Source of the DNA: WHSW01 sp963821345
GTDB taxonomy: Bacteria; Actinomycetota; Thermoleophilia; Solirubrobacterales; 70-9
Length of the DNA: 64,000 nucleotides
Reading direction: 5' to 3'
Assembly (NCBI GenBank): GCA_963821345.1
Contig: CAWGDM010000002.1
Span: 365,800 to 429,799, forward strand
Shown here: piece after piece, positions 48,932-58,727 of the stretch
How the letters are laid out: every line of letters starts with the position of its first letter
Position numbering within the stretch: the stretch's first letter is position 1
The notes under the pieces: model-generated
The model's database searches: none
What the model was told of the DNA's origin: nothing
What the model saw: the letters and a program-made list of their open reading frames with translations, nothing else
Position numbers and translations under genes: made by a program

Positions 48932-50520
48932 GCCCGGGCGCCGGCGCGGCCGCGGATCAGGTCCGCGGCGCGCTCGGCGACCATGATCGTCGGCGCGTTC
49001 GTGTTGCCGCCCGGGATCAGCGGAAAGATCGAGGCGTCCGCGACCCGCAGGCCCTCGATTCCGTGGACGCGAAGCTGCGAGTCGACCACGGCACCGTCCT
49101 CGGTGTCGCTCATCCGGCAGGTGCCGGCCGGGTGGTAGATCAGCTCGAGGCGCTCGCGCAGCGCCGCCTCGATCTGCTCCGGCGTCTGCGCGTCGGCCCC
49201 GGGCCGCAGCTCGCGGACGACGACCTCGGCCAGCGGCGACTGCGCCGCGATCTCGCGCGCCATCTTCATCCCCGCGACCATCGAGGCGACGTCGTCGGGC
49301 TCCGACAGCGAGTTCGTGACGATCCGCGGCTTCGCGGTCGGGTCAGCCGAGCGCAGCCATACCCGCCCCCGCGCCTTCGGGCTGACCAATACCGGCGCGA
49401 TCGTGATCGCGTCGCCGTCGAACTCCTCCTGGCCGTGCTTTTCGAAGAACAGCGCCCCCATGTGGAACTGGATGTCGGCGGCCGGCAGGCCCGCTCGGGT
49501 GCGGACGAAGGCCACCACCTCGGCGGCGGTCGAGGTCAGGGGGCCGGTCCGCCGCAGCAGCCACTCGAGCAGGTAGCGCGGCTTGTCCGCGCCGTACAGC
49601 GTTCGGCCCTCGGAAACCTCGAACAACATCGTCAGATACGGATGGTCCTGGAGGTTGCGCCCGACCCCGGGCAGCTCGTGGCGCGGTTCGACCCCGGCCT
49701 CGCGCAGCTCGTCGGCCGCGCCGATCCCGGACAGCAACAGGATCTGCGGTGAGCCGATCGCTCCGGCCGTGAGGATCACCTCGCCGTCGGCGCGCGCGAC
49801 CTGCTCGCCGCCGCGCTTGGCCCGGTAGCGGACACCCGTGGCCCGCGCGCCGTCGAGCTCGATCCCGAGCACCTGCGCGTCGGTGATCAGCTCCAGGTTG
49901 GGGCGCCGCAGGGCCGGGCGCAGGAAGGCGTCGGCCGCGCTCCAGCGCCGGCCGTCCCTCTGGAACACCTGGAACATCGAGACGCCGTCCTGCTCGGGGC
50001 CGTTGTAGTCGTTGGTCCGCGGGATGCCGAGCGCGACGCTGGCGTCGATCAGCTTGCGGTCGAGCGGCCGCGGCGAGCGCTGCTCGGAGATCGTCATCTC
50101 GCCGCCGGCGCCGTGGAACTCCGAGCGGCCGCGGGCGTTGTCCTCGGAGCGGATGAAGTAGGGCAGCACGTCGTCCCAGCCCCATCCCGGCGCGCCCTGC
50201 TCGACCCAGAGGTCGTAGTCGAGCGGGCGGCCGCGGACGTAGAGCATCGCGTTCATCGAGCTCGAACCGCCGAGCGACTTGCCGCGCGGGATGTAGAGCG
50301 AGCGCCCGTCGACCGCCGGCTCGGGCTCGGTCGCGAAGTCCCAGTCGAACTTGCCGTGGAACTGGTTCGGGAACGCGGCCGGGATCTTGATGTCGGGGTG
50401 GCGGTCGCGCCCACCGGCCTCGATCAGCAGCACCCGGTTGCCGGGGTCCTCGCTGAGCCGGTTGGCGAGCACGCAGCCGGCCGAGCCGGCGCCGACGATC
50501 AGGTAGTCGTGCGCGGGCAT
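48928..50520 (-). CDS. GMC-family FAD-dependent oxidoreductase (choline dehydrogenase-like)
   Basis: 530 aa. FAD motif DYLIVGAGSAGCVLANRLSE at the very N-terminus, GMC signature 1 PRGKSLGGSSSMNAMLYVRG, signature 2 GAIGSPQILLLSGIG, and catalytic His region GTCRMSDTEDGAVVDSQLRV with PGGNTNAPTIMVAERAAD. Oxidises an alcohol with FAD; choline or an aliphatic/terpenoid alcohol are options, substrate not predictable. A truncated SDR frame abuts its start. Confidence 0.94.
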   Translation of the reverse strand: MPAHDYLIVGAGSAGCVLANRLSEDPGNRVLLIEAGGRDRHPDIKIPAAFPNQFHGKFDWDFATEPEPAVDGRSLYIPRGKSLGGSSSMNAMLYVRGRPLDYDLWVEQGAPGWGWDDVLPYFIRSEDNARGRSEFHGAGGEMTISEQRSPRPLDRKLIDASVALGIPRTNDYNGPEQDGVSMFQVFQRDGRRWSAADAFLRPALRRPNLELITDAQVLGIELDGARATGVRYRAKRGGEQVARADGEVILTAGAIGSPQILLLSGIGAADELREAGVEPRHELPGVGRNLQDHPYLTMLFEVSEGRTLYGADKPRYLLEWLLRRTGPLTSTAAEVVAFVRTRAGLPAADIQFHMGALFFEKHGQEEFDGDAITIAPVLVSPKARGRVWLRSADPTAKPRIVTNSLSEPDDVASMVAGMKMAREIAAQSPLAEVVVRELRPGADAQTPEQIEAALRERLELIYHPAGTCRMSDTEDGAVVDSQLRVHGIEGLRVADASIFPLIPGGNTNAPTIMVAERAADLIRGRAGARA

Positions 50521-50521
50521 C

Positions 50522-50692
50522 TCAGGGCCCCTTCGCCGCGTCGGCGGCGTCGGCCCCGGTTGTGGTGGTCAGGACGCGGCGTGCGACCAAGACCAGCCCC
50601 TGGCTGGGATCGTGGGCCAGGCGGCGCGCCGTTGCCTCGCCGATCCCGCTGGAGGCGCCGGTGACAACCGCGATCGTCGGTTCGCCCGTCAT
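50522..50692 (-). pseudogene. N-terminal fragment of a short-chain dehydrogenase
   Basis: 56 aa: AVVTGASSGIGEATARRLAH and LVLVARRV are the first beta-alpha-beta of an SDR Rossmann fold; then TTTTGADAADAAKGP and TGA. The remaining ~190 residues are absent and the GMC gene starts one base later, so a deletion has probably fused the two regions. Could still be expressed as a short peptide upstream of the GMC gene. Confidence 0.7.
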
Positions 50693-50822
50693 CGCCTCGA
50701 AACCTACTTGTACGCAGCGGTGATCTGCGATCGCCGTCGTTTCGACAGCCGGCGGTACGAACGCCGCTTGGCCGGGACAAGCGTCGGATAGGACAATGGC
50801 CGCGGTGCGCGGCGCCGATCGG

Positions 50823-51812
50823 CTAGGTGGCCTTGTCGAGCGCCGCGTTGAGCTCGGCAACGCTGAAGGCGCCCTCGATTCGGGTCGAGATCGTGCCGTC
50901 CGAATTGACCACGAACAGCCAGGGCTCGGTTCGCAGGCCGTAGTCGAGCACCTGCTGGCGGGCGCCCTTGTTCGGGTCGTTGTCGTTCCAGATCTCCATG
51001 TGGATGTAGTTCGCGTCGTCGGGGCGCTCGTTCTTGACCTGCTCGGCGACGTCGACCACGGGACCGCAGACGCGGCTCTGGCAGAGCGCCGGGGTCGCGA
51101 ACAGGAGCACGGTCGGCTTCTTGCCGTCGACGGCGGCGAAGTCGACGTCGTGCATGTCGTCGGGAGGCACGCGGGTATCGATCTCGGTGATATCGGCGAC
51201 GTCGTCGACGGTCGGGGTGTGGATCACGGGCGCCTTCTCGCCGACCGCGGGCACCCTGTCCTGGGCGGAGGTCTTGACGACGATGCTCGGGATCCGGACC
51301 GCCTGCATGGTGCCGTCCTGATCGACCATCGCGACCAGGCGCCACTCACCGGGCTGGTCGAGCGACAGGTCGGTGACGTAGACGGCCTTGGCCGCGTCGG
51401 GATCACCGGAGGTCGTCTGCGCGGTGAACGCCGGCTGGGTCTCGAGACTCTCGACCCGGGCGGGAAACGGGCCCTCGACCTTGCCGTCTGGACCGTGGGC
51501 CGCGTAGATGGCGACGTCGGCGTCGGTGATCTGGGTGCGGTCGGGCTCAAAGACGGCGAAGCCGAGGCGGTTGTCGCCGACCGTGAAGTCGCTGCCGGCC
51601 GAGGCGACGACCAGGTCCTGGGTGGGGTTGTTGGCGGCGACCAGGTCCTCGATCGTGCCGTCGCCGGGGGCCGGGAATTGCGAGGCATCGGGCGCCGGCT
51701 GGCCGGCGTCGGCGGCGGTCGAGGAGTCGTCGCCGCCGCCGCAGCCGGCGAGCACAACGAGTGCACCGGCGAGCGCCAGCGCAACGAGCGCCAGGAATCG
51801 AAGTCGTCCCAC
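50823..51812 (-). CDS. Lipoprotein with thioredoxin-like C-terminal domain
   Basis: 329 aa from the GTG at 51812. Lipobox LVVLAGCGGG after a hydrophobic segment; Asp/Ala linker; a middle beta domain (NRLGFAVFEPDRTQITDADV, GEWRLVAMVDQDG); and a thioredoxin-fold end (KPTVLLFATPALCQSRVCGP, RTEPWLFVVNSDGTISTRIE). The CQSRVC pair is spaced by four residues, not CxxC. Anchored outside the membrane; perhaps a thiol-disulfide or metal-binding role, inferred. Confidence 0.82.
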   Translation of the reverse strand: MGRLRFLALVALALAGALVVLAGCGGGDDSSTAADAGQPAPDASQFPAPGDGTIEDLVAANNPTQDLVVASAGSDFTVGDNRLGFAVFEPDRTQITDADVAIYAAHGPDGKVEGPFPARVESLETQPAFTAQTTSGDPDAAKAVYVTDLSLDQPGEWRLVAMVDQDGTMQAVRIPSIVVKTSAQDRVPAVGEKAPVIHTPTVDDVADITEIDTRVPPDDMHDVDFAAVDGKKPTVLLFATPALCQSRVCGPVVDVAEQVKNERPDDANYIHMEIWNDNDPNKGARQQVLDYGLRTEPWLFVVNSDGTISTRIEGAFSVAELNAALDKAT

Positions 51813-51924
51813 CGGCGCCAATATAGGGACGGCGACTAATCGTCGGCTAAGCGAGGCGCTTCTGGCTCCCGATAGGGTGGCGCGCTGCCGGCCCGCGAGG
51901 GCAAACTCGGACGAGGAGGACCAG

Positions 51925-52647
51925 GTGGCGGAACGTGCGGCGCTGATCACGGGTGGCTCGAGCGGGATCGGTCTGGCAATCGCCCGGGCGCTCGGCGAGG
52001 ACGGCTACGGGGTGACGGTCTCGGCGCGCCGTCCGGAGAAGCTCGAGGACGCGGCCAAGGGGCTGCGCGACGAGGGATTGGACGTGCACTCGATGCCGGC
52101 GATGATGACCGACGAAGAGCAGATCGTCGCCCTGGTCGAGTCGCATCGCGAGCGCTGGGGGCGGCTCGATGTCTTGGTCAACAACGCCGGGGTCGGGATC
52201 GGCGAGGTGATGTCGGAGATCAGCGCGAAGAAGCTCGACATCCAACTGGGGACGAACCTGCGCGGGCTGATCATCGCCACCCGCGAGGCGCTGCCGATGC
52301 TGAAGGAGGCTGGCGCCGAGCACGGCAAGGCGCTGATCGTCAACACCGCGTCGATCGCGGGCAAGAAGGGCACGGGCTGGCTCTCGGTCTACTCGGCGAC
52401 CAAGGCGGGCGTGGTCGGGTTCAGCCAGGCGACGCAGCAGGAGCACGAGAACGACGGCATCCAGGTGACCGCGCTCTGTCCGGGCTTCGTCGACACGCCG
52501 ATGACCGAGTTCGTCAAGGGCCAGGTGCCGGCCGAGGAGATGATCAGGCCCGAGGACATGGCGGAGTCGGTGCGCTTCCTGCTGCGGACGTCGCGTTACT
52601 GCCTGGTGCCCGAGCTCGTCTTCACCCGGCCGGGCGAGTCGCTTTAG
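51925..52647 (+). CDS. Short-chain dehydrogenase/reductase
   Basis: 240 aa. Cofactor motif ALITGGSSGIGLAIARALGE, VLVNNAGVGIGEV, catalytic Ser/Tyr/Lys in NTASIAGKKGTGWLSVYSAT followed by KAGVVGFSQA, and LCPGFVDTPMTEF. GTG start at 51925 has GAGGAGG before it; a longer upstream frame lies inside the divergent lipoprotein gene and is spurious. Classical SDR, substrate unknown. Overlaps the next convergent gene by four bases. Confidence 0.92.
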   Translation: MAERAALITGGSSGIGLAIARALGEDGYGVTVSARRPEKLEDAAKGLRDEGLDVHSMPAMMTDEEQIVALVESHRERWGRLDVLVNNAGVGIGEVMSEISAKKLDIQLGTNLRGLIIATREALPMLKEAGAEHGKALIVNTASIAGKKGTGWLSVYSATKAGVVGFSQATQQEHENDGIQVTALCPGFVDTPMTEFVKGQVPAEEMIRPEDMAESVRFLLRTSRYCLVPELVFTRPGESL

Positions 52648-53156
52648 CTGCCGGCGAGCTCGCGCTCGGTCGCGGCCAGCAGGTCGCGCTCCGGGGCGCG
52701 GCGGCGGACCTTGATCGAGGCGTCGTCGGGCTCCGGTGGAACGACGGTGGGCGCGCCGGGTTCGACGTGGCCGGCGCGCTGGCGGCGCTCGGCGCGGATC
52801 TGTGCGGCGAGCTCGGCGATCGAGACGTGATCGAGCGAGGTGTCGAGGTCGAGGCTGTCCCCCAGCAGGGAACGGAGCTTGGCGACCTCGCGGCGGGTGG
52901 CCCGGCGGGGGCGGCGGGGATTGGTGTACTCGTCCCAGGCCCGGGCGAAGGCGGCGACATCGGTGCGGCCGCCGTTGCGGTGCGCGGCGAGCATCGGGCA
53001 AATGCCGCCGGACCGGCTGTCGACGTAGGCGCCGACGATGATCCGGTTGGTGTCGATGCCGCGCAGCATCGCCTCCTTCGTGCGGCGGGGAAGGCGCTCG
53101 ACGGCGACCCGCAGGCGGCGGGCGGGATCACGAGATTGGCGTCCCATCTCGCACAA
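52644..53156 (-). CDS. Conserved hypothetical protein (actinobacterial)
   Basis: 170 aa. GIDTNRIIVGAYVDSRSGGI and CPMLAAHRNGGRTDVAAFAR followed by AWDEYTNPRRPRRATRREV resemble a family widespread in Thermoleophilia and other actinobacteria without known function. One Cys is placed in a GGICPML motif. Met4 (MGRQSRD) is an alternative start. Divergent from, and nearly touching, the glycosyltransferase gene. Confidence 0.75.
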   Translation of the reverse strand: MCEMGRQSRDPARRLRVAVERLPRRTKEAMLRGIDTNRIIVGAYVDSRSGGICPMLAAHRNGGRTDVAAFARAWDEYTNPRRPRRATRREVAKLRSLLGDSLDLDTSLDHVSIAELAAQIRAERRQRAGHVEPGAPTVVPPEPDDASIKVRRRAPERDLLAATERELAGS

Positions 53157-53167
53157 TGGTCGGCGAG

Positions 53168-54397
53168 ATGAACGCCCCCGTCAAACCCAGCGCCGGAGCG
53201 GGAAACGGATCTTGCAGGGCGCTGGTCGCAGCCTTCGGCGACCCGGGGCATGCGTTTCCGGCGATCGCGCTGGCTCGGGCGCTGGCGGCGCGCGGCAACG
53301 AGGTCACGGTCGAGACCTGGGAGCAATGGCGCGAGGCGGTCGAGGGCTCGGGGCTGGGGTTCACGGCGGCGCAGGAGTACAAGACGTTTCCGCCGCCGCC
53401 GCCGGACTCGGACGAGGGGGCGTCGGCAGCGGACGCGGCCCTGGCGCTGTTGCCGATGCTCGAGTCCGAGCGCTTCGACGTGGTGGTGTCCGACATCCTC
53501 ACCCTTGCGCCGGCGCTGGCCGCCGAACGGGCGGGTTTGCGGCGGGCGACATTGATCCCGCACGTGTACCCGGTGCACGAGCCGGGGCTGCCGTTCTTCG
53601 CCTTCGGCGCCCTACCGTCGCGAACCGGGGTCGGGCGGGCGCTGTGGCGGGGGGCGCTGCCGGTGCTGGTCAGCGGGCTGAAGCGCGGGCGCGAGGAGTT
53701 GAATCGGTCGCGCGAGATGGTCGGGCTGGCGCCGACGGAGCGCCTTCACGGTGGGATCTCCGAGCAGCTGGCGCTGGTGGCGACCTTCCCGCAGCTCGAG
53801 TATCCGCGGCATTGGCCCGCCCACGTGCACGTCACCGGGCCGATGGGCTTCGAGCTGCCGTACCCAGATGTCGAGCTGCCCGACGGCGATGGACCGCTGG
53901 TGCTGGTGGCGCCCTCGACCGCCCAGGACCCCGAATGCCGCCTGGTGGCCGCCGCGCTCGAGGGGCTCGCCGATGAGCCGGTGCGGGTGCTGGCGACGAC
54001 CAATCGCCACGCACCGACCCGGGCCCTGCCGCCGACGCCGGCGAACGCGAGGGTGGTCGATTGGCTCAGCTACACGCAGGCGATGGCGGCGGCGGATCTG
54101 GTGATCTGCCACGGAGGCCACGGCACCGTGGCGCGGGCACTCGCCGCCGGCACACCGGCGCTCTGCTGCCCGGCGGTGGGTGACATGGCCGAGAACGGCG
54201 CCCGGGTCGCCTGGTCGGGGACGGGCCTGATGCTGCCGTGGCGACTGATGACGCCGGCGTCGCTGCGGATCGCGGTCCGCAAGGCGCTTGGCGACGCGTC
54301 ACTACGCGCGCGCGCCGGCGAGATTGCCGCCTGGACCAGCCGCTACGACGGCGCCGATCGCGGCGCCGAGCTGGTCGAGGCGCTCGCGGGATCGTGA
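53168..54397 (+). CDS. GT1-type glycosyltransferase (UGT/macrolide-glycosyltransferase-like)
   Basis: About 409 aa, GT-B fold. N-terminal acceptor domain (ALVAAFGDPGHAFPAIALAR) and the C-terminal nucleotide-sugar signature (VVDWLSYTQAMAAADLVICH, GGHGTVARALAAGTPALCCP). Transfers a sugar from UDP/TDP to a lipophilic acceptor such as a carotenoid, sterol or polyketide; acceptor unknown. ATG 53156 is an alternative start that would touch the divergent gene. Confidence 0.88.
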   Translation: MNAPVKPSAGAGNGSCRALVAAFGDPGHAFPAIALARALAARGNEVTVETWEQWREAVEGSGLGFTAAQEYKTFPPPPPDSDEGASAADAALALLPMLESERFDVVVSDILTLAPALAAERAGLRRATLIPHVYPVHEPGLPFFAFGALPSRTGVGRALWRGALPVLVSGLKRGREELNRSREMVGLAPTERLHGGISEQLALVATFPQLEYPRHWPAHVHVTGPMGFELPYPDVELPDGDGPLVLVAPSTAQDPECRLVAAALEGLADEPVRVLATTNRHAPTRALPPTPANARVVDWLSYTQAMAAADLVICHGGHGTVARALAAGTPALCCPAVGDMAENGARVAWSGTGLMLPWRLMTPASLRIAVRKALGDASLRARAGEIAAWTSRYDGADRGAELVEALAGS

Positions 54398-54400
54398 GAG

Positions 54401-54473
<73 letters not shown>

Positions 54474-54503
54474 TCGATGCGGACAGGCTAGCGCCCGCAC
54501 CCA

Positions 54504-56286
54504 CTACGACTGGGCGCGGGCGATGCGCTCGGTGAGCTCGGCGCGGCGGCGCTGGAGCTCTACCGGGGGCGCGCCGTCGGCCTGTGCGGTGGCGATCTCG
54601 TCGTCGAGTCTCGCGCGCTCGAGCTCGAGGAAGCTGAGCTCCATCGCCTCGGCGCTCGCCGGCTCCTCCTCGGAGCGCATCTTCACGTCGGTGACGTAGG
54701 AGAACAGCTCCTCGTCGTCGCGCCGCAGGTCGGCGAGCGGGTCCTCCAGATGGCCGGCGATCCAGCGGCGCGCCCGCGCCGCGACCGGCCGCGAGAAGTG
54801 CTCATCGGTCAGCCGCTCGACGAACTCGCTCCCCTCGGCCGGCAACTTCACGCACATCGCCAGCAGCGCCAGCTCGCGCAGCTCGCGTGCGTTCAACACC
54901 CGAGCCGGCTCGCGCGCCGCGGCGCCCTCGCCGGCCGGCTCCGAGTTGACCGCCGTCGCCCGCCGCAGCTCCCCCACCACGCCCGGCCGCCGTCGTCCGC
55001 CTCGCGACCAGGCCCGGATCGGCGTCGAGCCGGTCGGCGACCTCGCGCATCAGCTCCTCGCGCGTGATCGAGTCCGGCAGCGTCGAGATCACCGCCACCA
55101 CCTCGTCCAGCGCCCGGTCGCGCCCCGACGGCGTCGACAGGTCGCCGCCGTCGAGCAGCGTGTGGACGTGGAACACCGGCAGGTCCTCGGCCTTGTCGAT
55201 CGCCTCTCGAAAGGCGGCGGCGTCCGCCCCGTCCCCGCCCGCGAGCAGGTCGGCCGGGTCCTTGCCGGCGGGCATCCGCGCGACCCGCAGCCGCAGCCGC
55301 TTCCCGCCCACGGCCTGCGCCCGCAGCATCGCCTCGCGCCCGGCCCGGTCGGCGTCCAGCGCCAGGACCGCCTCCTCGGCGTACGCCGATAGGAGCTTCA
55401 CCTGCTCGGGCGTGATCGCCGTGCCCATGATCGCCACCCCATCCGTGATCCCCGCCTGGTGGCAGGCGATCACGTCCGTGTAGCCCTCGACCACAACCGC
55501 CCGGGCGCTCTTCACGATCTGCCCCCGCGCCCGCTCGATCCCGTACAGCGTGCGCCGCTTCGAGTACAGCTCGCCCTCGGGCGAGTTCACGTACTTCGGC
55601 TTCTGGTCGCGCAGCAGCGCCCGCGCCCCGAACCCCTGCACCCGGCCGCGCGCGTCGCGGATCGGGAACACGATCCGCGAGCGGAAGCGGTCGTAATGCC
55701 CACTGCCCTTCTGGCTCTTGAGCACCAGCCCTGCCGCCTCGATCTCGGCGACCGAGTAGCCCGCCTGCTGGCCGCGCAGCAGGATCGTGTCCCACGTCCC
55801 GGGCGCGCAGCCGACCCCGAACTCCTCCAGCGCCTGCGCCGACAACCCCCTCGACTGCAGGTACTTGCGCGCCTTCGCCGCCTGTGGCGCGTCGCGCAGG
55901 AACGTCGCGTAGAAGCCCGCCGTGCGCTCGAGCAGCTCGGTCAGCCGGGCCCGCTTTCGGCGCTGCTCCTCCGCCCGCGGATCCTCGGCCTCGCGCTCGA
56001 GCTCGACCCCGTAGCGATCGGCCAGCGCCTCCACCGCGTCGGGGAACGCCAGGCCCTCCTTCTCCTCGACGAACTTGATCACGTCGCCCCCCACCCCGCA
56101 GCCGAAGCAGTGGTAGAGCTTCTCGGTCGGATCGACGGAGAACGACGGCGAGCGCTCGTCGTGAAACGGGCACAGCCCCGTGTAGCGAGTCCCGGACCGC
56201 TTCAGGTCGGTATGCGCCGAGATCACCTCGACGATGTCGGACGCCTCCTTCACCCGCTCCACCGATCCCGCCGTGAACAGCGCCAT
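54504..56286 (-). CDS. dnaG: DNA primase (reading frame interrupted by one extra base near the C-terminal linker)
   Basis: Makes RNA primers at the replication fork. Starts MALFTAGSVERVKEASDIVE; zinc-binding CLCPFHDERSPSFSVDPTEK… type block (CPFHDE, YHCFGCG); TOPRIM catalytic motifs VVVEGYTDVIACHQAGITDG and LALDADRAGREAML. Around 54990-55012 the frame changes: LDADPGLVAR continues in another frame as VVGELRRATAVNSEPAGEG and the DnaB-binding C-terminal domain ends RIARAQS. Total length (1783 bases) is one over a multiple of three, giving ~593 aa after correction. dnaG is essential, so this is almost certainly an assembly error. Start overlaps the dgt stop. Confidence 0.93.
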
Positions 56287-57300
56287 CAGAGTTTCGACTC
56301 CTCGGGCAGGGCGACGCGGCGGAAGGTGGCGATCGCGAACCGGTCGGTCATCCCGGCGATGTAGTCGGTGACCCGCCGCAGCTCCGCCTCGTCGGGCTCG
56401 ACGCCGTCCAGGTAGTGGTCGAACAGCCCCTGCAGCGTCCGGTGCACCCGGTCGTGCTCGCTGCGGGCCTCCGGCCCCAGATAGACGTTGTCGAACATGA
56501 ACTTGCGCAATCTCAGCATCGCCCCGCCGATCTCGTCGGACTGCGCGATCTCGCCCCGCTGCGCCGAGGTCTCGACGATGTCGCGGACCAGGGTGTCGAT
56601 CCGCGCCGCGCCGGTCGGCCCGAGCAGCTCGATCTGAGCCGCCGGCAACGCGCCGATCTCGAGGATCCCGGCCCGCACCGCGTCGTCGATGTCGTGGTTG
56701 ATGTAGGCGACCCGGTCGACCAAGCGCACGATCTGACCCTCGAGCGTCGCCGGCTTCGTCGGCCCGGTGTGGTTGAGGATCCCGTCGCGCACCGGTTCGG
56801 TGAGGTTGAGGCCGCGCCCGTCTCGCTCCAGTTGATCGACCACCCGCAGCGAGTGGCGGTTGTGCTGGAAGCCGTCGGCGCCGCGCTCGCGCAGCGCCTG
56901 GTCGAGCGCCTCCTCGCCGATGTGGCCGAACGGCGGGTGGCCGAGGTCGTGGCCGAGCCCGATCGCCTCGGTCAGGTCCTCGTTCAGCCCCAGGCGCCCT
57001 GGCCACCGTGCGAGCGATGAAGCAGGTCTCGAGCGTGTGCGTGAGCCGGGTCCGGTAATGGTCGCCCTCGGGCGCGATGAACACCTGCGTCTTGTGTTTC
57101 AGCCGCCGAAACGCCTTCGAGTGCGCGATCCGGTCGCGGTCGCGTTGAAACGGCGTTCGAACCGCGCTGTCGGGCTCGGGCGCGCGCCGCTTGGCCGGGT
57201 ACGACGGGGTCGCCAGCTCCCACAGGAACTCCCCCTCCCACGCCCGCACCCGCTGCTCTAGCGGCAGCTCAGCGGGCGGCTGGGATCGCGATCCGGACAA
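56286..57300 (-). CDS. dgt: Deoxyguanosinetriphosphate triphosphohydrolase-like protein (one extra base)
   Basis: HD-superfamily dNTPase. N-terminus RTPFQRDRDRIAHSKAFRRL and KHKTQVFIAPEGDHYRTRLT with first His in THTLE; then at 56991-57000 an extra C/G shifts the frame. Corrected, it reads ARTVARALGLNEDLTEAIGL followed by GHDLGHPPFGHIGEEAL (HD pair), QHNRHSLRVVDQLERDGRGL and LVDRVAYINHDIDDAVRAGI. 1015 bases = one over a multiple of three (337 aa corrected). Standard position upstream of dnaG in actinobacteria. Confidence 0.92.
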
Positions 57301-57328
57301 GGCGGTTCAAGCATAGGCTCAGGCAGGC

Positions 57329-57964
57329 TCACGTTTGACGAGGCCTGACGACCAGGTATGTGAGCCAGATGGCCACCATGAAGATCGGCAGCCCCATCGC
57401 CGTGCGCGCGATCCCCAGCGCCAGCAGGGCGTCGGCGAGGTAGAGCGGCAGCTGCACCGCGAGCCTGGCCGTGAACACCCCGACCCAGATCCAGCTCGCC
57501 CGGGTGTAGACGCGCAGCCGCTCGGGATCGTCGCGCCACCCGCGCCCGTCGCCGAACACCGGCGCCAGGATCACCCCGATCAGCGGACGGCGGATCGCGA
57601 TCGAGACCAGGTAGACGCCGGCGTAGGCCGCGTTCAGGAACAACCCCGGGAGGAAGAAGTCCGACGCCTTGCCGGTCCGGTCGGCGATGAACGCCGACAG
57701 CGCCACGCCGGCGAAGCCGGCGATCGCGAACTGCAGCGGCTCGCGCCGGGCGATCCGGAACACGGTGATCGCGGCCCCGAACCCGATCGCCACCTTGATC
57801 GCCAGCGACAGGTCGTTGCCGCCGACGGTGTAGGCGATCACGAACGCCAGCGAGGGGATGCTCGAGTCGGCGATCCCCTGTGGGCCGCCCATCGCCTCGA
57901 GCAGGTTGTACTGCTCCCTGGTCTCCTCGTCGTCGGAGTCGATCGGACGATCCTGGCGGATCAA
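57329..57964 (-). CDS. DUF3159 family integral membrane protein
   Basis: About 211 aa with five to six membrane helices (LAFVIAYTVGGNDLSLAIKV, LQFAIAGFAGVALSAFIADR, LPGLFLNAAYAGVYLVSIAI, ALLALGIARTAMGLPIFMVA). The domain start NLLEAMGGPQGIADSSIPSL and WRDDPERLRVYTRASWIWVG match DUF3159. I propose a TTG start at 57964, five bases after the recO stop, because the conserved NLLE region must be included. Function unknown; often near DNA-repair or deoxynucleotide genes in actinobacteria. Confidence 0.85.
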   Translation of the reverse strand: MIRQDRPIDSDDEETREQYNLLEAMGGPQGIADSSIPSLAFVIAYTVGGNDLSLAIKVAIGFGAAITVFRIARREPLQFAIAGFAGVALSAFIADRTGKASDFFLPGLFLNAAYAGVYLVSIAIRRPLIGVILAPVFGDGRGWRDDPERLRVYTRASWIWVGVFTARLAVQLPLYLADALLALGIARTAMGLPIFMVAIWLTYLVVRPRQT

Positions 57965-57968
57965 CCGC

Positions 57969-58712
57969 TCAGGCGGCGGCGCGAAGCTGAACGTGCGCGT
58001 GATGCTCGAGCGTCTCGTTGACGGCCCGCTCGGCCTGGCGCAGGGCGCGCTCGCCGGCGTCGGGTGCCTGGGCCAGCGGGCGCCCGAGCGCCTCGACCAT
58101 GAACTCGTGAGCCTCGCCGGAGAGCGGGAAGCTGCCGCGCTCGCAGGCGTCGCAGACCACCCCGCCCGCGTCACCCGAGAAGCCGACCAGCTCGCCCGCC
58201 TCGCCGCAGCGCGCGCACGCCGAGAGCTCGGGTGCGAACCCGGTCGCCAGCGCCAGCTTCAGCCGGAAGGCGAGCGCCGTCGACAGCCCGGCCGCTCCGT
58301 CGGCGCTCCCCCGCCCGTCGACCGACTCGGAGCCGTCGAGGATCGCCAGGTAGCGGCAGAGCAGGTTGTAGGCGGCCGGATTGGGGTCCTGCGAGTCGCA
58401 CAGGCGCAGGACCGCGTCGCACCCCCGCGCCGCGGCGCCCAGCGCGGCGCCGTCGCCGCGCAGGTTCGCGTGCGCGGCAACCGTGTCGGCGGCGGTTACG
58501 GTCGCGAGATCGCCGCGACCCTCGTGCAGGATCAGATCGAGGCGGAAGAACGGCTCCAGGCGCCCGCCGAATCGCGAGCGCGGCTTGCGCGAACCCTTCG
58601 CGATCGCCCCGATCCTGCCCTTCGAGGCGCTGTAGAGATGCAGGATCCGATCAGCCTCGCCGTAGCGGATGCTGCGCAGGACGACGGCCTCGGTCTTGAA
58701 CTTGCCCGGCAC
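57969..58712 (-). CDS. recO: DNA repair protein RecO
   Basis: 247 aa. N-terminal OB-fold KTEAVVLRSIRYGEADRILH and SASKGRIGAIAKGSRKPRSR, and a C-terminal domain with four Cys (CARCGEAGELVGFSGDAGGV then CDACERG) for zinc. Loads RecA onto SSB-coated DNA with RecR. Part of a recO-DUF3159-dgt-dnaG order in which each gene closely follows the last. Confidence 0.95.
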   Translation of the reverse strand: MPGKFKTEAVVLRSIRYGEADRILHLYSASKGRIGAIAKGSRKPRSRFGGRLEPFFRLDLILHEGRGDLATVTAADTVAAHANLRGDGAALGAAARGCDAVLRLCDSQDPNPAAYNLLCRYLAILDGSESVDGRGSADGAAGLSTALAFRLKLALATGFAPELSACARCGEAGELVGFSGDAGGVVCDACERGSFPLSGEAHEFMVEALGRPLAQAPDAGERALRQAERAVNETLEHHAHVQLRAAA

Positions 58713-58727
58713 CGGGCCAAGCTTGCC